Source of the DNA: CAZOVB01 sp964583095
GTDB taxonomy: Bacteria > Planctomycetota > Phycisphaerae > SM23-33
Direction of reading: 5' to 3'
NCBI GenBank assembly: GCA_964583095.1
Contig: CAZOVB010000039.1
Span: 1 to 42,196, forward strand
Length of the DNA stretch: 42,196 nt
Numbering within the stretch: position 1 is the first letter of the stretch; the number at the start of each line of letters is the position of its first letter. The position numbers and the translations under genes were made by a program. Under the pieces are notes generated by a model. The model did no database searches and was not told the DNA's origin. It worked only from the letters and a program-made list of their open reading frames with translations. Shown in pieces: positions 8,602 through 17,072 of this stretch.

Positions 8602-9582
8602 ATGATAGAACTCCAACAGGTAGGCAAAAGCTACGACGGGGGAAAGACGTACGTCGTTCGGGAGCTGTCGTTCAAGGTGGAGCGTGGGGAGACCCTCGTG
8701 CTGCTCGGGGCCTCGGGTTGCGGAAAGACCACGACGCTCCGGATGATCAACCGCCTGACGGAGCTGTCCGAAGGGAAAATCCTGATTGACGGCAAGAACA
8801 TCATGGCCGAGGACCCGATCCTCCTGCGTCGCAGCATCGGATACGCGATCCAGTCCATCGGGCTTTTCCCCCATATGTCTATCGCCGAAAACATCGCGGT
8901 GGTCCCCAAGCTCCTCGGGTGGGACAGAAAGCAGATCAAGCAGCGAATCGACCAGTTGCTCTCCATGGTTTCCCTGGATCCCGATGAATTCCGCAAGCGC
9001 CGTCCCGGACAGCTTTCAGGCGGACAGAAACAGCGCGTCGGCGTCGCCCGGGCCCTGGCGGCCGATCCGCCCATCGTCCTGATGGACGAGCCGTTCGGCG
9101 CCTTGGACCCGATTACCCGTGAGCAGTTGCAGGATGAATTTCTGGAGCTGGAAAGTGAGATACAGAAGACGATCGTTTTCGTAACGCACGATATCTTTGA
9201 GGCGGTCCGGATGGGCGACCGCATCGCATTGTTCAACGAGGGGGCTCTGGAGCAGTTGGCCAGCCCGGCCGAGCTGGTGGAAAAGCCTTCCACCCAGTTC
9301 GTAGAGACATTCCTCGGCCAGCACCGTTTCCAGCTTTCGCTGACCACGCAGACGCTTCGGTCCATGTTCACCGGGCCGGGTGGAGAACCCCAGGCCCAGC
9401 CGGAATCTCCCCGGTTGAGCGTTCGGGCGACATTCGTCGATGCATTGGACAAGTTCGGAAGTACCCGGCTGGAGGAACTGCCCGTCTATGACGGAAAGAG
9501 GCCCTTGGGGAAACTCAAATACGAGGACTTGACCAAACGGGTCGCAGACATGCTCGGCGGCGGGGAAGAGAGGCGAACATGA
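8602..9582 (+). CDS. ABC transporter ATPase, glycine betaine/choline/osmoprotectant (OpuC/ProV) type
   Basis: The nucleotide-binding subunit (326 residues) of an importer for quaternary-amine compatible solutes, acting at the inner face of the membrane. Visible motifs are Walker A GASGCGKTT (about 37-45), the LSGGQ signature near 138, Walker B LMDEP with D162 and E163, and the H-loop VTHD. After about residue 245 a short C-terminal extension (VRATFVDALDKFGSTRLEELPVYD) resembles half of a CBS-type regulatory region rather than the tandem CBS pair usual in OpuCA. The ATG at 8602 begins the family homology and follows AGGA; the longer in-frame extension has no homology. Its stop overlaps the permease start by 4 bp (ATGA), so the two are translationally coupled. 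Confidence 0.92.
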   Translation: MIELQQVGKSYDGGKTYVVRELSFKVERGETLVLLGASGCGKTTTLRMINRLTELSEGKILIDGKNIMAEDPILLRRSIGYAIQSIGLFPHMSIAENIAVVPKLLGWDRKQIKQRIDQLLSMVSLDPDEFRKRRPGQLSGGQKQRVGVARALAADPPIVLMDEPFGALDPITREQLQDEFLELESEIQKTIVFVTHDIFEAVRMGDRIALFNEGALEQLASPAELVEKPSTQFVETFLGQHRFQLSLTTQTLRSMFTGPGGEPQAQPESPRLSVRATFVDALDKFGSTRLEELPVYDGKRPLGKLKYEDLTKRVADMLGGGEERRT

Positions 9583-10304
9583 GCATTCTTTCTTTTCTGA
9601 CCCCGGCCCCGGATTGGTTCCCCGCCTTCTTGGAAAAATGGTGGCCTCAGGTTCTGGAAAAAGGCCAGGAGCACCTCTACCTGGTCGGCATTTCGATGGC
9701 GATCGCCATTGCCGTGGCGGTGCCGTTGGGAGTCCTTCTAAGCAAAATCCGCTTCCGCCCGCTTTCCTGGACGATCATGGCCATAGCGAGCGTGATTCAG
9801 ACGATTCCATCTCTGGCCCTGATCGCTCTTTCGATGACGGCGATTGGCTGGATCAACCTGAAGTTCGGCACGAAGCTGGACCAGATCGGGACGGCCCCGG
9901 CCTTGATCGCCCTGGTGGCCTACGCATTGCTGCCGATCCTGCGCAACACATACACAGGTTTGCGCCAGGTGGATCCTGCGCTTGTCGATGTCGCCCGGGG
10001 AATGGGAATGACCTCCATCCAGATTCTGCGACGTGTGGAGATTCCCCTTGCCATTCCCTTCATGATGGCGGGGATCCGGATCTCGACTGTCTGGACGATC
10101 GGAATCGCGACGCTGGTCACATTCATCGGCGCCGGGGGCCTGGGGGATCTGATCAACGTCGGACTGGCCCGCCAACAGGATGACAGGATTTATGCAGGCG
10201 TTGTCGCGGCGATCTTCCTGGCGCTGAGTTTTGATCTTTTCCTTTGGATCGTGGAAAAGATACTCACTCCCAAGGGCGCAAAGACAGAAAAACAGAAAGT
10301 TTAA
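9579..10304 (+). CDS. ABC transporter permease, osmoprotectant (OpuCB/YehY) type
   Basis: The membrane subunit (241 residues) of the same importer. It has an N-terminal helix starting near residue 30 (LYLVGISMAIAIAVAVPLGVLLS) and about five further helices. The block VARGMGMTSIQILRRVEIPLAIPFMMAGIRIS is the EAA-type loop that docks on the ATPase. The TLVTFIGAGGLGDLINVGL stretch that follows is typical of ProW/OpuCB permeases. It overlaps the ATPase gene by 4 bp and is followed after 17 bases by the binding-protein gene. The single permease and separate binding protein follow the OpuC/ProVWX plan. Confidence 0.92.
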   Translation: MSILSFLTPAPDWFPAFLEKWWPQVLEKGQEHLYLVGISMAIAIAVAVPLGVLLSKIRFRPLSWTIMAIASVIQTIPSLALIALSMTAIGWINLKFGTKLDQIGTAPALIALVAYALLPILRNTYTGLRQVDPALVDVARGMGMTSIQILRRVEIPLAIPFMMAGIRISTVWTIGIATLVTFIGAGGLGDLINVGLARQQDDRIYAGVVAAIFLALSFDLFLWIVEKILTPKGAKTEKQKV

Positions 10305-10321
10305 AACCAGCGAGGTGCACG

Positions 10322-11254
10322 ATGAAGAAGTGGCATGAGGTATTACTTGTTCTTACGTTTGTGGGGTTGATGCTGGTCTCGGCAGGCTGCCGGGACGACG
10401 AGGACACGATCCGCGTCGGCGGGAAGAATTTCGCCGAGCAGGACATCCTGGCCGAGATCATCGCCCAGTTGATCGAGGATCAGACCGACCTGGAGGTCGA
10501 CACCAAGCCGCATCTGGGGGGGACGAATGTCTGTCACCGGGCGCTCAAGGGCGGCAGTCTGGATATCTATGTGGAATACACCGGCACGGGCCTTCGGGAG
10601 ACTCTCCCCAGTGAAGGTATCGATCTGCCCCTGGAAGATCCCAGCGATGCCGATGCCGTCTACGAAGCGGTGAAAAAAGCCTACGCCGATGAGATGGACC
10701 TGGTCTGGCTCAAGCCCCTGGGGTTCAACAACTCCTACGTCCTGACCATGCGAGGCAGGGACGCCGATCAGGCGGGGCTCGAAACCATTTCCGATCTGGC
10801 CGAGTACGACAGCATCGGGCAGCTCCAACCCGGTTTCACGGCTGAGTTTGTCGAGCGAACAGACGGTTACCCCGCTGTAGCGGAGACCTACGGCTTCCGC
10901 TTTCCTCAGAAACCCAAGAGCATGGAACCGGGGTTGATGTACTCCGCCCTCGCCAACGGTGGGGTGGATGTCATCAGCGGGTTCGCCACCGACGGCCTGA
11001 TCGAGGCAATGGGTTTGAAGGTTCTCAAGGACGACCAGAACGCGTTTGTTCCCTACGATGCCGCTCCCATCATCCGCAAAGAGACGCTGGACGCCCACCC
11101 GCAGCTGGAGGATGTCATCAACAAACTGGCCGGGAGGCTGACTCGGGAAAAAATGCGGGAGATGAACCTGAAAGTTACGCGAGAAGATAATCCGATGAAA
11201 GAAGCGGATGTCGCGCGTGAATTTCTGGTTCAGGAAGGCCTGATCGAAGAATAG
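10322..11254 (+). CDS. Osmoprotectant-binding lipoprotein (OpuCC/ProX type)
   Basis: The substrate-capture subunit of the importer, 310 residues. A lipoprotein signal ends in LVSAGC with Cys23 as the lipidated residue, so the protein is probably anchored at the outer face of the inner membrane. The mature part opens with IRVGGKNFAEQDILAEIIAQ and contains GGTNVCHRALKGGSLDIYVEYTGTGL, both hallmark blocks of the OpuAC/QAT substrate-binding family. PLGFNNSYVLTMR and the C-terminal VINKLAGRLTREKMREMN also fit. The ligand cannot be read from sequence: glycine betaine, choline, carnitine or ergothioneine-like compounds are all possible. The start at 10322 follows GAGGTG and begins the signal peptide. 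Confidence 0.93.
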   Translation: MKKWHEVLLVLTFVGLMLVSAGCRDDEDTIRVGGKNFAEQDILAEIIAQLIEDQTDLEVDTKPHLGGTNVCHRALKGGSLDIYVEYTGTGLRETLPSEGIDLPLEDPSDADAVYEAVKKAYADEMDLVWLKPLGFNNSYVLTMRGRDADQAGLETISDLAEYDSIGQLQPGFTAEFVERTDGYPAVAETYGFRFPQKPKSMEPGLMYSALANGGVDVISGFATDGLIEAMGLKVLKDDQNAFVPYDAAPIIRKETLDAHPQLEDVINKLAGRLTREKMREMNLKVTREDNPMKEADVAREFLVQEGLIEE

Positions 11255-11302
11255 GTCTTTGGATCATCCCACAAACCCTCGACGCGAAGAGAGACATAAC
11301 GC

Positions 11303-11950
11303 ATGGGCTTTCTGAGCTGGGAAGCGCTGGTTCAGTTTCTGGCGATTCTGAATCCATTCGCTCTGTGCCTTTACCTGACGGGGCCTATGGAGGAACTGTC
11401 GTTCAGGTCGTTCATGCGCGTGTTTCTTTCGGCCAGCGCGATCTCCCTGGCGGTGTTCTATATCTGCGCGTACTTCGGCGAGAATCTGTTTACCGGGACG
11501 CTCGGGCTGGAGCCGGCGGCCCTTCGTGTTTTCGGGGGCGTGGTCTTCTTTTTCGTCGGGTACCAGTATGTCACCAAGGGGTACCGGACCACCGAGGCGC
11601 TTCGAGGCAGCCTGGATGAGCTTCCTTCGGCCATCGCGCTTCCGTTCATGATCGGGGCCGGCACGATCGCCCAGTCGGTCCTGATCGGCAAGCGGTACCC
11701 GGGCCCCACGGTGGCCATTACATTGGCCGGGGCGATCATCGTGACGATCGCAGTGGTTTTGAGCTTCAAGCTGGCCCGGGATCACCTGCGAGGCGCCCGC
11801 GAAAGGGTTTTCGACCGGTGGGTGAACATCATGGCCCGACTCAATGGGCTGCTCATCGGGGCCATTTCCTGCCAGTTGGTCGTGGAGGGCATCTACGAAC
11901 TCTGGGTCCATGCCCAGCAGACACCCGGGTTGATTTCCAAAATCGGCTGA
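11303..11950 (+). CDS. MarC family integral membrane protein
   Basis: A 215-residue inner-membrane protein with about six hydrophobic segments. It starts with VQFLAILNPFALCLYLTGPMEEL, the NP-containing first helix typical of the MarC/YchE family. Later blocks GVVFFFVGYQYVTKG, ALPFMIGAGTIAQSVLIG and MARLNGLLIGAISCQLVVEGI also match; the RxxGLllgaiavqmi-like end is characteristic. The family has no established transport substrate, and the early link to multiple antibiotic resistance was not upheld. It lies 48 bp after the binding-protein gene on the same strand and may be co-transcribed, but no functional tie to osmolyte uptake is known. Confidence 0.85.
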   Translation: MGFLSWEALVQFLAILNPFALCLYLTGPMEELSFRSFMRVFLSASAISLAVFYICAYFGENLFTGTLGLEPAALRVFGGVVFFFVGYQYVTKGYRTTEALRGSLDELPSAIALPFMIGAGTIAQSVLIGKRYPGPTVAITLAGAIIVTIAVVLSFKLARDHLRGARERVFDRWVNIMARLNGLLIGAISCQLVVEGIYELWVHAQQTPGLISKIG

Positions 11951-12258
11951 GCGGGCTTCTTCCGCGCCGCCAGAGTGTCCTGTCGCGGCCTGGCGAATTT
12001 CGGCCCACTTAGCGCAGCCTTGATATTCTTTGGTCTGCGGATATCATAAAAAGGCGGCAACGAGGCGACAGACCGCCTTGCATAGAATACGCGAAAAGGC
12101 CGAGCACATCCGACAACCTTTCGATCCCCACTTTGGCTGGCGCAGCGATTTTGAGGATTTCGAAGCACCGTTTCTCCCGGTCTGCGCCGGGCAGTTGGCA
12201 GATCTGGTGATTCTACCCTCAGTATCGGGAGTATCGGCCTTTGGAAAGAAGGCCCTTT
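11951..12258. other. Intergenic leader region ahead of the histidine kinase
   Basis: No convincing reading frame is present. The region contains a strong promoter (12020-12047), a hairpin at the predicted transcript start (12051-12079), and then about 180 bases with no feature I can name before the kinase start at 12259. Confidence 0.6.
12020..12047 (+). promoter_or_regulatory. Strong sigma-70-type promoter for the histidine kinase gene
   Basis: TTGATA (12020-12025) and TATCAT (12042-12047) each match consensus at five of six positions and are 16 bp apart. The predicted start near 12053 leaves a leader of about 205 bases. A 7-bp perfect hairpin, AAGGCGG/CCGCCTT (12051-12079), would sit at the very 5' end of the RNA, where it could protect the transcript or serve as a regulatory element. 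Confidence 0.6.
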
Positions 12259-14379
12259 ATGACCGGCGGGGAAGAGTACAAAGGACGCAATCAGCAGGCC
12301 CAGCAAGAGCAGAGGCCTGGTGAGTTGGGCAGTTCCCGTAGCAAATCGGCCCTTTCGCTCGATCGGCAGAAGCACAAGGAGGTCTCGGATCTCCAAGCCG
12401 AGAACCGCCGCCTTCGCCAGGCATTCGAACTGCTTCAAGGATCCTACGAGGAAGTCTCCCATCTGCTTACTGCCACCGAACTGCCTGCGCTGTTTGTGGA
12501 TACGGATCTGAAACTCCGGCGCTTCACGCCGGCAGCGGCTGTGCTCATGCGGATCTGCGAAGCAGATCTTGGAAGAGAGCTTGCCCAGGCCTTGGGCAGA
12601 TTCCGCTGCCTCGGGCTCCACGAAGATGCCGTGGAGACCCTCCGAACCGGACGGGGTCGAGAGGCGGAAGTCCGGAGCGACGAGGGCAGGTGGGTCGTCA
12701 AACGCTGCCGGCCGGTTCGCGACGAGCAGGGGCAGATCGAGGGGGTGGTGTTTACCTTTACCGACCAGACCCGGCGAGTCCAGAACGAAGCCGACCTCCG
12801 CCAGGAACTCCGCTTCCGCGAAGCCCTGCTCCAGACGATTCCCTCCCCGGTTTTCTGGAAGGATATCCAGGGCCGTTACCTGGGCTGCAATCAGACCTTC
12901 GCCTCCGACGTGCTGGATCTCTCTGCCCAGCAGATACGCGGCAAGAGCTTCTCCCAGCTCGCCCAGGCGATTCCTTCCGAACTGGCCCAGATCTATCGAC
13001 GCAAGGACCAGGAGCTCCTGCGTACGGGGGGGACCCAGGTCTATCAGGCCCAGGTCGCTTTCGCCCGGGCTCGCAGGCGACAGATCGAGTTTCGCAAAGC
13101 GGTCTTCTTTGACGAAACGGGCCAGCCGGCCGGAATCGTGGGTGTGATGCTCGAACGGGGACCCGATGGCGGCGAGTCGGAAACGACGGAGATTGTCCAA
13201 ACCGAAGCGGCCGAGGGGCAAGCGCGTCCCATCGCCAAGCCCCTCGACGACGAGTCGGAGAAGTTCCGCGCCATAGCGGAGTACTCGTATGACTGGGAAC
13301 ACTGGTGCGGGATCGATGGAAAGCTCTTCTGGGTCAACGCTGCGATCGAGCGGCATACCGGCTACAGCGTAAATGAATGCTATGATATGTCCAACTACCC
13401 CGTGGACCTGATCCACCCCGCAGACCGCAGACGGGTCGAGGGGCTGTTCCGACAAGCCGTGGAGTGGGGCACCAGTGGCAACGACGTCCTCTGCCGCGTA
13501 GTGACCAAGAAGGGCCAGACCCGCTGGTTCAGTGTGTCCTGGCTGCCGATATACGATTCCAACCACCGATGCTGCGGACACAGGGCAGGATTCCGCGATG
13601 TGACCGGGCGCATCCTGGCCCAGCGGAATCGAGAGAGGATCGACATGCAGGTACAGCAGGGCCGAAACCTCGAAAGCACCGCCCGTTTGGCGTCCAGGCT
13701 GTCCCATGATTTCAACAACCTTCTGACGTCCATCCTGGGCAACGCGCAACTGGCCCAGGCAGATGCCCAGGAGGGAACCGGCCTGCGGGAATCCATCGAC
13801 GAGATCATCGAAGCCGGCAACCGAGCGGCCCAGATGTGCATGCAGCTCAGGAGACTGGCCGGGAATGCCCCGTTGCGTATGAAAGCTGAAAAGCTGGAGG
13901 AGCTGGTCCAGGCGGGCCTGAAGCAGGTTGAGAAGCAGCGAAGCCTGAATCTGGTCGAGGCTGCACGGGTGGATCCGGAACTCGAGACGATTCCTTGTGA
14001 TCGCAGCCAGATGCAGGATCTTATCGCGCACCTTGTCAGCAACGCCGTCGAGGCCTGCAGGGATAACGGGGGAAAGGTTCGTCTGGCCGCCTACCCGACG
14101 CAAATTCAGGACGCGACCTCGCTTACATGGCAGAGCCCGGAGATGAAACATCACGATCTCTGCTGCATCGAGGTCGTCGATGAAGGCGAGGGCATGGACG
14201 ATGAGACACTGCGCCGAGCCTTCGACCCGTTCTTCACCACCCGCAGCGACGCACGCGGGCTGGGGCTGGCCATCTGCCTGGGGGTGATCCGATCTCACGG
14301 AGGCGGGCTCTGGGTCGATTCCACCCCGCGCCAGGGCAGCGTATTCCGCGTCTATCTGCCCCGGAGAGTCAGCGGCTGA
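12259..14379 (+). CDS. PAS-domain sensor histidine kinase
   Basis: A soluble sensor kinase of 706 residues with no predicted membrane helix. A short coiled coil (about 40-70) leads into PAS 1 (about 72-172), whose LPALFVDTDLKLRRFTPAA block resembles the PAS_10 type found in CheB/CheR hybrids. PAS 2 (about 183-297) and PAS 3 (about 333-450) follow; the last opens with FRAIAEYSYDWEHWCG and ends in FRDVTGRI. The phospho-acceptor is H483 in RLSHDFNNLLTSILGNAQLA. The ATPase domain shows an N box (LVSNAVEACRDNGG), VVDEGEGMD, FDPFFTTR and GLGLAICLGVIRSHGG. No receiver domain is fused and no response regulator is adjacent, so the partner must be elsewhere. The ATG at 12259 follows AAGAAGG, preferred to a TTG six codons upstream. 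Confidence 0.92.
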   Translation: MTGGEEYKGRNQQAQQEQRPGELGSSRSKSALSLDRQKHKEVSDLQAENRRLRQAFELLQGSYEEVSHLLTATELPALFVDTDLKLRRFTPAAAVLMRICEADLGRELAQALGRFRCLGLHEDAVETLRTGRGREAEVRSDEGRWVVKRCRPVRDEQGQIEGVVFTFTDQTRRVQNEADLRQELRFREALLQTIPSPVFWKDIQGRYLGCNQTFASDVLDLSAQQIRGKSFSQLAQAIPSELAQIYRRKDQELLRTGGTQVYQAQVAFARARRRQIEFRKAVFFDETGQPAGIVGVMLERGPDGGESETTEIVQTEAAEGQARPIAKPLDDESEKFRAIAEYSYDWEHWCGIDGKLFWVNAAIERHTGYSVNECYDMSNYPVDLIHPADRRRVEGLFRQAVEWGTSGNDVLCRVVTKKGQTRWFSVSWLPIYDSNHRCCGHRAGFRDVTGRILAQRNRERIDMQVQQGRNLESTARLASRLSHDFNNLLTSILGNAQLAQADAQEGTGLRESIDEIIEAGNRAAQMCMQLRRLAGNAPLRMKAEKLEELVQAGLKQVEKQRSLNLVEAARVDPELETIPCDRSQMQDLIAHLVSNAVEACRDNGGKVRLAAYPTQIQDATSLTWQSPEMKHHDLCCIEVVDEGEGMDDETLRRAFDPFFTTRSDARGLGLAICLGVIRSHGGGLWVDSTPRQGSVFRVYLPRRVSG

Positions 14380-14438
14380 GCTCCGTACAAAATCGCCTTC
14401 GGGATGAAAAGGGTGCCTCGATTTGGCATAATGGAGGT

Positions 14439-14939
14439 ATGGCTGCACAAGATCCTCCAACGCGTCTGCGAAAAGTCCTGACCGTTGCCCTGGTCGCCTT
14501 TGCGCTGATCAGCCTGGGCTATGCCCTGGGCAAACAACGCCGGGAGACTCCCGCCTCTATTGAAGCCGACGTCCTGTCTCCCCCCGCTTCAGGCACCGGA
14601 GCACTGGTTCTCTTCCTCCATCCCACGCAGCGGTGCCTCTCCTGCAATACGATCCAGGACGTGGCAGAGCTTGTTGTTGGCATGCTTCGCGAGGAGGTCG
14701 GGCCTGGTCGGATCGTCCTGCGAAGCGCGAACTACCAGAAACGCACGGATCTTGCAGAGCAGCTCAATGTGCTGACCAGCACGATCGTCGTGCTCGCCTT
14801 TGGCGAGGGTCGCCTTCTGGGGCACCGCCAACTCGATGCCGAGGTAGTCAACGACTGGCGCGACAAGGCCAGGCTCGAATCAGCCATAGGTGACCTGATC
14901 CAGGACGCACTGGCCCGGGCGGAGGCATCTCCGGCATGA
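14439..14939 (+). CDS. ArsF-like thioredoxin-fold membrane-anchored protein
   Basis: A 166-residue protein with one N-terminal membrane helix (about 12-30) and an extracytoplasmic domain of thioredoxin-like form. After the helix come ALVLFLHPTQRCLSC, with C66 and C69 as a CxxC pair in the right place after the first strand, and later a STIVVLAFGEGR strand. The layout matches what databases call the nitrophenyl-compound nitroreductase subunit ArsF family, named after the arsEFG aryl-arsenical locus. That name is inherited from a distant relative, and a general redox role is as likely. The stop overlaps the start of the next gene by 4 bp (ATGA), linking it firmly to the CcdA/ArsG-like partner. 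The GGAGG motif is only one base ahead of the ATG, closer than usual. Confidence 0.75.
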   Translation: MAAQDPPTRLRKVLTVALVAFALISLGYALGKQRRETPASIEADVLSPPASGTGALVLFLHPTQRCLSCNTIQDVAELVVGMLREEVGPGRIVLRSANYQKRTDLAEQLNVLTSTIVVLAFGEGRLLGHRQLDAEVVNDWRDKARLESAIGDLIQDALARAEASPA

Positions 14940-15625
14940 CCTGGTTTGCTGCTGCGGGCGTTGCGGCCTGGCTGGGGATTCTCACATCGATCAGCCCTTG
15001 TCCGCTGGCCGGCAATGTCGCCGCGATCACCCTGATCAGCCGCGGCGCCGGTCGAGCCGGGGCATCGCTTGGGGCCTGTCTGCTCTATACCCTCGGGCGG
15101 GTTGTGGCCTATGTATTGCTGGCTGCAGCCGTTCTGGCGGGACTGGCCCGGTCCGGCCCGCTGGCCCTGTTTCTCCAGGAGTACATGAATCAACTGCTGG
15201 GGCCTCTTCTGATTCTGGCCGGCCTGTGGCTGCTGGAGTGGATCGGGCGTTCCTTCTCTTTGGCGCTGGTGACCGGATCTCTGCACAAGCGCACCCAGAC
15301 TTCCCCGGTGGCCTGGTCGGGCGTGCTGGGGTTCCTTCTGGCGCTTTCTTTTTGTCCGGCCCCGGCGGCGCTGTTCTTCGCCACGCTCCTCCCGCTCTGC
15401 CAGGCCCAGGACTCGCAGGTTCTCCTGCCGGTTGTTTTCGGCGTGGCGACCGCCTTGCCGGTGCTGGTGTTTCTGGTTCTGCTTCTGGCCGCCCAGCCAC
15501 TGCTGACGCGGGTACTGGCCCGGGTGCGAAGTTTCGAGAAAGTCCTGCGGAGCGCAACGGCGGCGGCGCTGATCGCCATCGGCATCTACTACTGCCTGCG
15601 GTACATCTACGAGGTGCCCATCTGA
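14936..15625 (+). CDS. CcdA/ArsG-like membrane protein
   Basis: A 229-residue inner-membrane protein with about six helices. The first contains WLGILTSISPCPLAGN (P21-C22-P23) and the fourth contains SFCPAPAALFFATLLPL, so a Pro-Cys-Pro and a Cys-Pro motif sit in pseudo-symmetric positions as in CcdA/DsbD membrane reductant conduits. The same blocks are seen in proteins labelled aromatic aminobenzylarsenical efflux permease ArsG. Together with the CxxC protein encoded just upstream (4-bp overlap), the simplest reading is a pair moving electrons across the membrane to a thioredoxin-like domain. An arsenical export role is a database inference, and no arsR, arsB, arsC or arsM gene is nearby. Confidence 0.8.
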   Translation: MTWFAAAGVAAWLGILTSISPCPLAGNVAAITLISRGAGRAGASLGACLLYTLGRVVAYVLLAAAVLAGLARSGPLALFLQEYMNQLLGPLLILAGLWLLEWIGRSFSLALVTGSLHKRTQTSPVAWSGVLGFLLALSFCPAPAALFFATLLPLCQAQDSQVLLPVVFGVATALPVLVFLVLLLAAQPLLTRVLARVRSFEKVLRSATAAALIAIGIYYCLRYIYEVPI

Positions 15626-15695
15626 TACACGGTGGCAAGTCGAAGCCCGGTTCGATAGACTTCTCCAGCAGTCAACCAGGACGGGAGAACACCGG

Positions 15696-17060
15696 ATGAA
15701 GGACCGATTGGCTCAAGCCTTGAAAAGCGCGGACGTGGACTACTGCGAGGTCCGCTACGAAACCAGCGACAACACGCGGGTCGCCTATCGAGGAGGGCAT
15801 GTCGAAGCCGCCCAGAGTGGGAAGGTCACCGGGGGCATCGTCCGGGCCTGTCACAAGGGAGGCTGGGCAAAGGCGGTCTTCTCCACCCCCGACGCGCTGG
15901 AGTCGATGGTCCGGGAAGCCTGCCAGTCGGCCCGGCTGGTCGGAGACCGGCAGACGCAGCTTGCCCGGATCCCGCCGGCCACCGAAGATTCTCCGGCCCG
16001 GATGAAACGCGACCCCCGCCAGGTGGGCTTGGAAGAGAAAATTGCCCTGGTCCGGGAGACCAACGATGTGCTGCTCTCCGGGCATCCGGCCATCCGCTCA
16101 ACGCTGTGCAGCTACTCCGATCAATTCCGGACGGTCACCTACGCCAACACCGATGGGGCGTGTTTTTTCGAGGAGCGTCCCGACATGGTCCTGGTTCTCC
16201 ACGCGACGGCTTCGAATGAGGGGCTCGTCCAGAGCGCCCACGATAGCTTCCGCAGCAGTGAATCGTTTGACGATCTGGCCGGACGGGTCCAGGAGGCACG
16301 CCAAGTAGCCGGTCGTGCCGGCGATCTGCTCGAAGCGCCTTCCGGGCCTTCCGGATCCTTCACGGTCGTGCTCGATCCGGAGATGGCCGGTGTGTTCTGT
16401 CACGAGGCGTTTGGGCATCTCAGCGAAGCCGATTTCCTGTATGAAAACCCCAAGATGCGCGACCTGATGAAGCCGGGTCGCAAGGTGGGCGTGGAGCAAT
16501 TGAGCATCGTCGATGACGGAACCCTTCCCGGTTTGGGGGGAACCTGGGCCCGCGACGACGAGGGGACCCCGATGCAAAGAACCGACCTGGTGCAAAACGG
16601 CGTGCTGGCAGGACATCTGCATTCGCGTGAAACCGCTGGGATGATGGGGGCCCAACCGACCGGAAACGCACGCAGCGTCTCCAGAAGGCATGCCCCGATC
16701 TGTCGCATGACCAACACCTTCATCGAGGCAGGCGGCGTTGCCTTCGATCAGATGCTCTCCGACATCGATGACGGCATCTACGCCTGCGGCGCTTTTGGCG
16801 GCCAGACCATGCTCGAACAGTTCACTTTCTCGGCCGCGTATGCCTACCGGATCCGAAAAGGCCGGGTCGACCATCTGCTCCGCGACGTGATGTTCACGGG
16901 AAACGTGTTCCAGACGCTCCACGCGATCGACGCGGTGGGAGATGATTTGAAGATGTGCAATCGGGGAGGCGGTTGTGGCAAGGGAGGCCAGAGCCCGCTG
17001 CCGGTGTCCTTCGGCTCGCCTCACCTGAGAATTCGCGACGTGATCGTCGGCGGCCGCTGA
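15696..17060 (+). CDS. tldD: TldD family metalloprotease subunit
   Basis: The catalytic subunit (454 residues) of the TldD/TldE heterodimeric zinc protease, a cytosolic enzyme that trims unfolded peptides in other bacteria. The metal site HExxxH is visible as H236-E237-AFG-H241 within VFCHEAFGHLSEAD. The C-terminal block GGGCGKGGQSPLPVSFGSPHLRIRD matches the conserved family tail. The length fits the family. The gene is followed after 12 bases by the TldE/PmbA partner, so both subunits are made from one transcript. In some bacteria the pair matures ribosomally made peptides such as microcin B17; no precursor-peptide gene was seen here. The start lies just after AGGACGGGAGAACACCGG. Confidence 0.93.
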   Translation: MKDRLAQALKSADVDYCEVRYETSDNTRVAYRGGHVEAAQSGKVTGGIVRACHKGGWAKAVFSTPDALESMVREACQSARLVGDRQTQLARIPPATEDSPARMKRDPRQVGLEEKIALVRETNDVLLSGHPAIRSTLCSYSDQFRTVTYANTDGACFFEERPDMVLVLHATASNEGLVQSAHDSFRSSESFDDLAGRVQEARQVAGRAGDLLEAPSGPSGSFTVVLDPEMAGVFCHEAFGHLSEADFLYENPKMRDLMKPGRKVGVEQLSIVDDGTLPGLGGTWARDDEGTPMQRTDLVQNGVLAGHLHSRETAGMMGAQPTGNARSVSRRHAPICRMTNTFIEAGGVAFDQMLSDIDDGIYACGAFGGQTMLEQFTFSAAYAYRIRKGRVDHLLRDVMFTGNVFQTLHAIDAVGDDLKMCNRGGGCGKGGQSPLPVSFGSPHLRIRDVIVGGR

Positions 17061-17072
17061 GAAAGGAATGCC

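Noticed and set aside
11303..11950. MarC protein as an antibiotic-resistance determinant
   Set aside because: The family name is historical, and no resistance function can be inferred from the sequence.
11893..14460. 855-residue minus-strand frame opposite the histidine kinase
   Set aside because: It has no recognisable motif, and the plus strand encodes a complete kinase with all catalytic boxes. Long antisense frames are expected in GC-rich coding DNA.
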